DNA of 8,883 nt from Planctomycetota bacterium (GTDB taxonomy: Bacteria; Planctomycetota; Brocadiia; SM23-32). The DNA is taken from NCBI GenBank assembly GCA_030604585.1, contig JAUVVP010000047.1, positions 1-8,883 on the forward strand. Direction: 5' to 3'. The notes beneath the pieces are model-generated. The model made no database searches. It saw only the letters and a list, made by a program, of their open reading frames with translations, and had not been told where the DNA came from. The stretch's first letter is position 1; each line of letters begins with the position of its first letter. This document shows, piece by piece, positions 5,616 through 8,883 of the stretch. The position numbers and the translations under genes were made by a program.

Positions 5616-6128
5616 GTGCGGCCCAAGAGAGAAACGCCTGGAATGAGTGAGGAGTACTACATAGCACCGGAGGACCTGACGGTCTTCCACGACGAGTCCA
5701 ACAACCTGAACGTGAGGGTGAAGGGCCGGGGAGAATGGGCGAAAGTCGTCGTACGGCTTGCATGCCCCTACTCGGACCCCGAGCACTTCGTCGGCCTCCT
5801 GCACGACGGCGAGCAGATCGGAATGATCCGCGACCTGTCCGATCTGGCTGAGGATTCGCGCGCCCTGCTGAAGCAGGCGCTGATAAAGCGTTACCACATT
5901 CCGGAGGTCGCTCGCATTCTGTCGGTCAGAGAGACGAGCAATGCCGCCGTCTGGACGGTGGAGACGGACAAGGGACGCCGCGAGTTCATGGTGCGGGACA
6001 GACACAACTTCCGCAGGATCAAGGGCCGGGACCTCATTATTGTGGACGTGGACGGCAACCGGTTCCGCGTGCGACGCGGGGCGCCTCTCGATCGCGAAAG
6101 CCAGAAACTGCTGGACTTGCACGCCTGA
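5616..6128 (+). CDS. DUF1854-family protein, partner of ABC exporter
   Basis: A 170-residue soluble, charged protein with no signal peptide or membrane helix. I recognise the DUF1854 family from its ordered pattern: a hydrophobic acidic start (EDLTVFHDE), then RLACPYSDPEHFVGLLHDGEQIGMIRDL (47-74; the family usually reads as a proline-containing segment followed by a residue-rich 'D-G' turn), IPEVARIL (95-102), WTVETDKGRREFMV (113-126), LIIVDVDGNRFRV (140-152) and the closing LDRESQKLLD (158-167). The biochemical role is unknown. In other bacteria the family occurs next to an ABC transporter, including in cyanophycin gene clusters, so a regulatory or accessory role with the exporter is inferred. 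The exporter gene starts 60 bases downstream on the same strand, consistent with an operon. GTG at 5616 is preferred for its GGAG; an ATG at 5643 would give 161 residues. Confidence 0.8.
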   Translation: MRPKRETPGMSEEYYIAPEDLTVFHDESNNLNVRVKGRGEWAKVVVRLACPYSDPEHFVGLLHDGEQIGMIRDLSDLAEDSRALLKQALIKRYHIPEVARILSVRETSNAAVWTVETDKGRREFMVRDRHNFRRIKGRDLIIVDVDGNRFRVRRGAPLDRESQKLLDLHA

Positions 6129-6188
6129 CCGCGTGTACCCCTCTGGCCTGGAGGCCGGCCCGCAGTTGCCGGCCGCGGAGAACCCGAG

Positions 6189-8474
6189 ATGAGCAAGAAG
6201 AAGACAATAGTCTGGAAGCTGGACTCCACGCCGTTCTGGATGCGAGAGCGACTTGACGAACTCGAAGAGAACGGCGAGCCGGTGGCGTTCTGCTTCGAGA
6301 GCGACATGAACATCGCCGGCGAGTACGAGCCCGAGGCGCTGGTCGTCACCCACGAGAGGGCCCTGGTGATCGCCCCGGACCGGGAGGAGCCGCTGCGCGA
6401 GGTGCCCATTCCACAGATAGCCCTGGCGAAGGCCAAGTGGCTGATGGGCAACGGCTTCCTGCTGGTGACCACGTGGAATGAGAACGTCGAACTCCTTCGC
6501 TTCTCCTCGTCGCTCTCGGGCACGGTGGAGGAGATGAAGGAGGAGCTGGACCGATTCCTGATGTCACGCCTGGCCTGGGAATGCCCGGACGAGCACGAAA
6601 AGAAGGTCAAGCACAGGGACGATGAGGAATCAACGGCCGAGGGGGAGAAGGCGCGCCGTTGCCCCCAATGCGGCCAGCTTCTGCCGCCCGACAGGGACAT
6701 ATGCCGCGCCTGCCTGAGCGCACGCGCCGTCATGTCCCGCATGCTCGCCTACCTGAAGCCCTACAAAGCCATGGTGGCCGTGACGATGTGCCTGACGCTC
6801 GTCATGGCCGGCATCAGTTGCTCGGTGCCGCGGCTGAGCCGCACGCTCCTGGACGACGCGATACTCGGCCAGAACCTGGACCTGCTGAAAGTAGTGGTCG
6901 CCACCCTCGGTGTGCTTCTGCTGCTTCGGGCCGGCACTGCAGCCGTGCAACGGCTGGTCACGACCCGGCTTGCCCAGAACGTCATCTACGACCTCCGGCA
7001 GGCGGTCTATTCGCATCTCCAACGGCTCTCGATGGAATACCACGACCGCCAGAGCACCGGGCGGCTCATCGCACGTGTCATGAGCGACACCGCCCAGCTC
7101 CAGCAGTTCGCCGTGGGGACGGTGCAGCAGTTCATCGTGGACATCTTGATGCTGGTCATCGTGCTCGGCTGGATGATGATGTGCTCGGTCAGGCTGACCG
7201 TAATGCTCTGGTTCCCGCTGCCGGTCTTCTTCCTGCTGGTCAAGTGGTATCACAACAACGTGCACAAGGTCTTGCGGAAGGCCTGGCGCAAGCGGGCGGC
7301 CATGAGCGGCCATCTTGCCGATACGATCCCGGGCATTGAGATGGTGAAGGCCTTCTCGCAGGAAGAAAGGGCGATAGGCGAGTTCAGAAGCATCAGCAGC
7401 AGCTACCGCACGGAGTTGGTCAGAGCCGTCGGCTTCTCGGCCCAGTTCATGCTCGCCTTCATGGTACTGACGCAGGTGGGCACGGTGCTGGTCTACTGGT
7501 TTGGCGGCAGGGGGACCATCGAGGGCGGCGGCTTCACTGTCGGCCAACTGTTCATGTTCATCGGCTGGATCGCCCTGATGTACGCGCCCGTCTGGCGGTT
7601 CGCCACCCTGACGGAACAGTTCGAGAACGCTTCCACCTCGGCAGAACGCGTCTTCGACGTGCTGGACACCGAGGTCGTGGTGGCCGCAAACCCCAAGGGG
7701 CACCGCCTCACAGGCATCGAGGACTCGATCCGCTTCGAGGACCTGACTTTCAGCTACGACGGCGGTCCGGCGGTGCTCAAGAACGTTGACCTCGAGGTGA
7801 AGGCCGGCGAAACGATCGGGATCGTGGGCCCCAGCGGCTCGGGCAAGACCACCTTGATCAAACTGCTCTGCCGATTCTACGACCCGACGCGCGGCCGCAT
7901 TATGGTGGACGGCCACGATCTGGCGGAGGTCGAACTCGCCTCGTACCGGAAGCTCCTGGCCATCGTGGCACAGAACCCTACCCTGCTCCGCGACACCATC
8001 CTGGAGAACATCCGCTACGGCAGGCCGGAGGCCGGCATCGAGGAGGTCATCCACGCAGCCCGGACCGCCAATGCCCACGACTTCATCATGCAGTTCCCCG
8101 AGGCCTACGACACCGACGCACGCGAGCAGGGGAGCCGCCTCTCCGGCGGAGAAAGGCAGCGCATCTGCATCGCCCGCGCCGTGCTGAAGGACCCGACCCT
8201 CCTGGTCCTCGACGAGGCGACCTCGGCCGTGGACACCAAGAACGAGAAGCTGATCCAGAACGCCCTCGACAAGCTCATCCAGGACCGCACCACCTTCATC
8301 ATTGCGCACAGGCTCTCCACGCTGCGCAACGCGGACAGGATCATCATGATGAAGGAGAGTCGCGTGCTCGACTTCGGCACCCACAGTCAGCTTATGACTC
8401 GATGCGACCCCTACAGGGAACTGGTGGAAGCGCAGAGCGAACTGGGCGCCGAGCCCATCCGGGAGGTAGCGTAA
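6189..8474 (+). CDS. ABC exporter half-transporter with N-terminal PH-like and zinc-ribbon extension
   Basis: The protein has 761 residues, against about 580-600 for an ordinary half-transporter. Residues ~45-125 look like a PH-type beta domain (VVTHERALVIAP, then FLLVTTWNENVELLRF). C158, C161, C172 and C175 form a CPQC...CRAC zinc ribbon after a charged linker. The exporter membrane domain spans ~185-480 with six hydrophobic helices and the usual cytosolic segment EYHDRQSTGRLIARVMSD (283-300). The nucleotide-binding domain is complete: A-loop Y523, Walker A GPSGSGKTT (547-555), Q-loop Q595, signature LSGGE (651-655), Walker B LLVLDEA (671-677, catalytic E676) and switch H707. It should homodimerise in the inner membrane and use ATP to export a substrate that the sequence does not reveal. 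The ATG has GGAG eight bases upstream. The paired DUF1854 gene and the extension match the type linked to cyanophycin metabolism in other bacteria, but nothing here shows that cargo. Confidence 0.93.
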   Translation: MSKKKTIVWKLDSTPFWMRERLDELEENGEPVAFCFESDMNIAGEYEPEALVVTHERALVIAPDREEPLREVPIPQIALAKAKWLMGNGFLLVTTWNENVELLRFSSSLSGTVEEMKEELDRFLMSRLAWECPDEHEKKVKHRDDEESTAEGEKARRCPQCGQLLPPDRDICRACLSARAVMSRMLAYLKPYKAMVAVTMCLTLVMAGISCSVPRLSRTLLDDAILGQNLDLLKVVVATLGVLLLLRAGTAAVQRLVTTRLAQNVIYDLRQAVYSHLQRLSMEYHDRQSTGRLIARVMSDTAQLQQFAVGTVQQFIVDILMLVIVLGWMMMCSVRLTVMLWFPLPVFFLLVKWYHNNVHKVLRKAWRKRAAMSGHLADTIPGIEMVKAFSQEERAIGEFRSISSSYRTELVRAVGFSAQFMLAFMVLTQVGTVLVYWFGGRGTIEGGGFTVGQLFMFIGWIALMYAPVWRFATLTEQFENASTSAERVFDVLDTEVVVAANPKGHRLTGIEDSIRFEDLTFSYDGGPAVLKNVDLEVKAGETIGIVGPSGSGKTTLIKLLCRFYDPTRGRIMVDGHDLAEVELASYRKLLAIVAQNPTLLRDTILENIRYGRPEAGIEEVIHAARTANAHDFIMQFPEAYDTDAREQGSRLSGGERQRICIARAVLKDPTLLVLDEATSAVDTKNEKLIQNALDKLIQDRTTFIIAHRLSTLRNADRIIMMKESRVLDFGTHSQLMTRCDPYRELVEAQSELGAEPIREVA

Positions 8475-8481
8475 CACGTAG

Positions 8482-8503
8482 GGCGCAGGGGCATCCCCGC
8501 GCC
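8482..8503 (+). terminator. Hairpin terminator of the DUF1854-ABC operon
   Basis: GGCGC (8482-8486) pairs with GCGCC (8499-8503), and GGGG (8488-8491) pairs with CCCC (8495-8498), with one bulged A (8487) and the loop CAT. It begins seven bases after the exporter stop. No T run follows directly; TTGTCTTT comes about 20 bases later. The stem is very stable, but classic intrinsic termination is not assured. Confidence 0.5.
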
Positions 8504-8529
8504 TCTGCCGGCCCGCCTGCCTTGTCTTT

Positions 8530-8548
8530 GGTCATGGCCACCATGACC
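8530..8548. repeat. Perfect 8-bp inverted repeat between convergent genes
   Basis: GGTCATGG (8530-8537) and CCATGACC (8541-8548) are exact complements around CCA. The repeat lies between the exporter operon and the convergent partial gene, 14 bases from the latter's stop codon. It may act as a bidirectional terminator or 3'-end stabiliser. Neither side has a proper T run, although the plus side is preceded by CTTGTCTTT. Confidence 0.5.
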
Positions 8549-8562
8549 GGGCGTCAGCACCC

Positions 8563-8883
8563 TCACGTGCTGCCGCGGCGGCGGCGGCCTCCTCGCCTGC
8601 TGCTGGCGCGGCGACCTCCTCGCTTGCCGGCGCGTACCTTGCGCGAGCCGGACCTGGCCGCCAGCGTGGGGGGCGCGCGGCGTACGCCCGCTGCGGCCCG
8701 GCGGGTGCTTCTCTCCCTCTCGATGGCGTCGGCCACGGCCGACATGCGAGGACGCATGGCAGGATTGGGATCACGCAGAAGGACCAGCATGCCATCCTGA
8801 ATCCCGTAGGTCAGGTCAAGGCGGCCCAGAAGCTGCGTCAGCGCTTCATGACCGCTGGCGCCCCGCACGTTGATGCCCCAGAC
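8563..8883 (-). CDS. C-terminal end of a protein with STN-like segment and Arg-rich tail (5' end beyond window)
   Basis: The frame is open from the right edge to a TGA at 8563, giving 106 residues. The first ~37 visible residues (NVRGASGHEALTQLL, then LDLTYGIQDGMLVLLRD) follow the pattern of secretin/TonB short N-terminal (STN-like) repeats: a beta strand, a helix that packs a 'LL' pair, then a strand pair ending in a hydrophobic 'dg-l-l-l' run. Such segments occur in outer-membrane secretins and in poorly characterised envelope proteins. After DPNP (~38-41) the sequence becomes low-complexity, very rich in Arg, Ala and Gly, with two near-copies of GCGAGGAGGNCGCCGC in the DNA. No valid start lies within the window; the GTG at 8868 is internal. 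The neighbouring frame of the tail reads an Ala/Glu-rich sequence instead, so a frameshift near the tail cannot be excluded. Confidence 0.55.
   Translation of the reverse strand, partial: VWGINVRGASGHEALTQLLGRLDLTYGIQDGMLVLLRDPNPAMRPRMSAVADAIERERSTRRAAAGVRRAPPTLAARSGSRKVRAGKRGGRRASSRRGGRRRRGST

Noticed and set aside
6630..8477. A 615-codon open frame on the minus strand opposite the ABC exporter
   Set aside because: It has no recognisable motif and an unnatural His/Gln-rich composition. The plus strand carries every ABC motif in order.
8402..8800. A 132-codon plus-strand open frame near the right end
   Set aside because: It overlaps the exporter's end out of frame and crosses both terminator-like hairpins, and its Arg/Pro-rich translation has no domain.

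Overview
This is a GC-rich bacterial chromosomal window. It holds two complete transport-related loci, one envelope-polysaccharide gene, one tRNA gene, a long non-coding stretch, and a partial gene at each end. The O-antigen-ligase-type protein suggests a Gram-negative envelope. The TPR-fused ligase and the DUF1854/zinc-ribbon ABC exporter pair remind me of Planctomycetes and neighbouring deep-branching phyla. That placement is an impression, not a demonstrated assignment. No plasmid, phage, insertion-sequence or CRISPR signature was seen.

Layout. 1-418 (minus): the N-terminal receiver domain of a response regulator, probably NtrC/sigma-54-activator type, cut by the left edge. 505-1878 (minus): an MgtE Mg2+ transporter/channel, closed by a hairpin terminator and read from its own promoter near 1938-1965. 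2079-4652 (plus): an 857-residue polytopic O-antigen ligase/polymerase-like protein with a C-terminal TPR region. It is read divergently from mgtE, and a TATAAT box and Shine-Dalgarno-like run fix a GTG start. 4658-4732 (minus): tRNA-Thr(CGT) with encoded CCA. Its 3' end lies only five bases from the ligase stop codon, and an extended -10 promoter lies upstream of it.

4846-5615 is about 770 bases with no convincing protein gene, but it is not featureless. It has a hairpin, then a good sigma-70-type promoter (TTGACA, 17 bases, TAGGAT), then a 10-bp hairpin with a T-rich tail where the transcript would begin, then a rod-like fold capped by a 10-bp GCAA-tetraloop stem, then a run of shorter hairpins. 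It is either an unrecognised structured RNA or a long, possibly attenuated leader for the next operon.

5616-8474 (plus) is a two-gene operon: a small DUF1854-family protein followed by an ABC exporter half-transporter. The exporter has an extra N-terminal region of about 180 residues containing a PH-like segment and a four-cysteine zinc ribbon. The same pairing is known from cyanophycin gene clusters in other bacteria, but no cyanophycin synthetase is visible here. A strong hairpin at 8482-8503 ends the operon. A second perfect hairpin at 8530-8548 separates it from a convergent partial gene (8563 to the right edge, minus), whose visible part resembles a secretin/TonB short N-terminal-type repeat followed by an Arg-rich low-complexity tail.

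The most promising places for something undescribed are the structured intergenic region and the DUF1854 plus zinc-ribbon exporter module it precedes.
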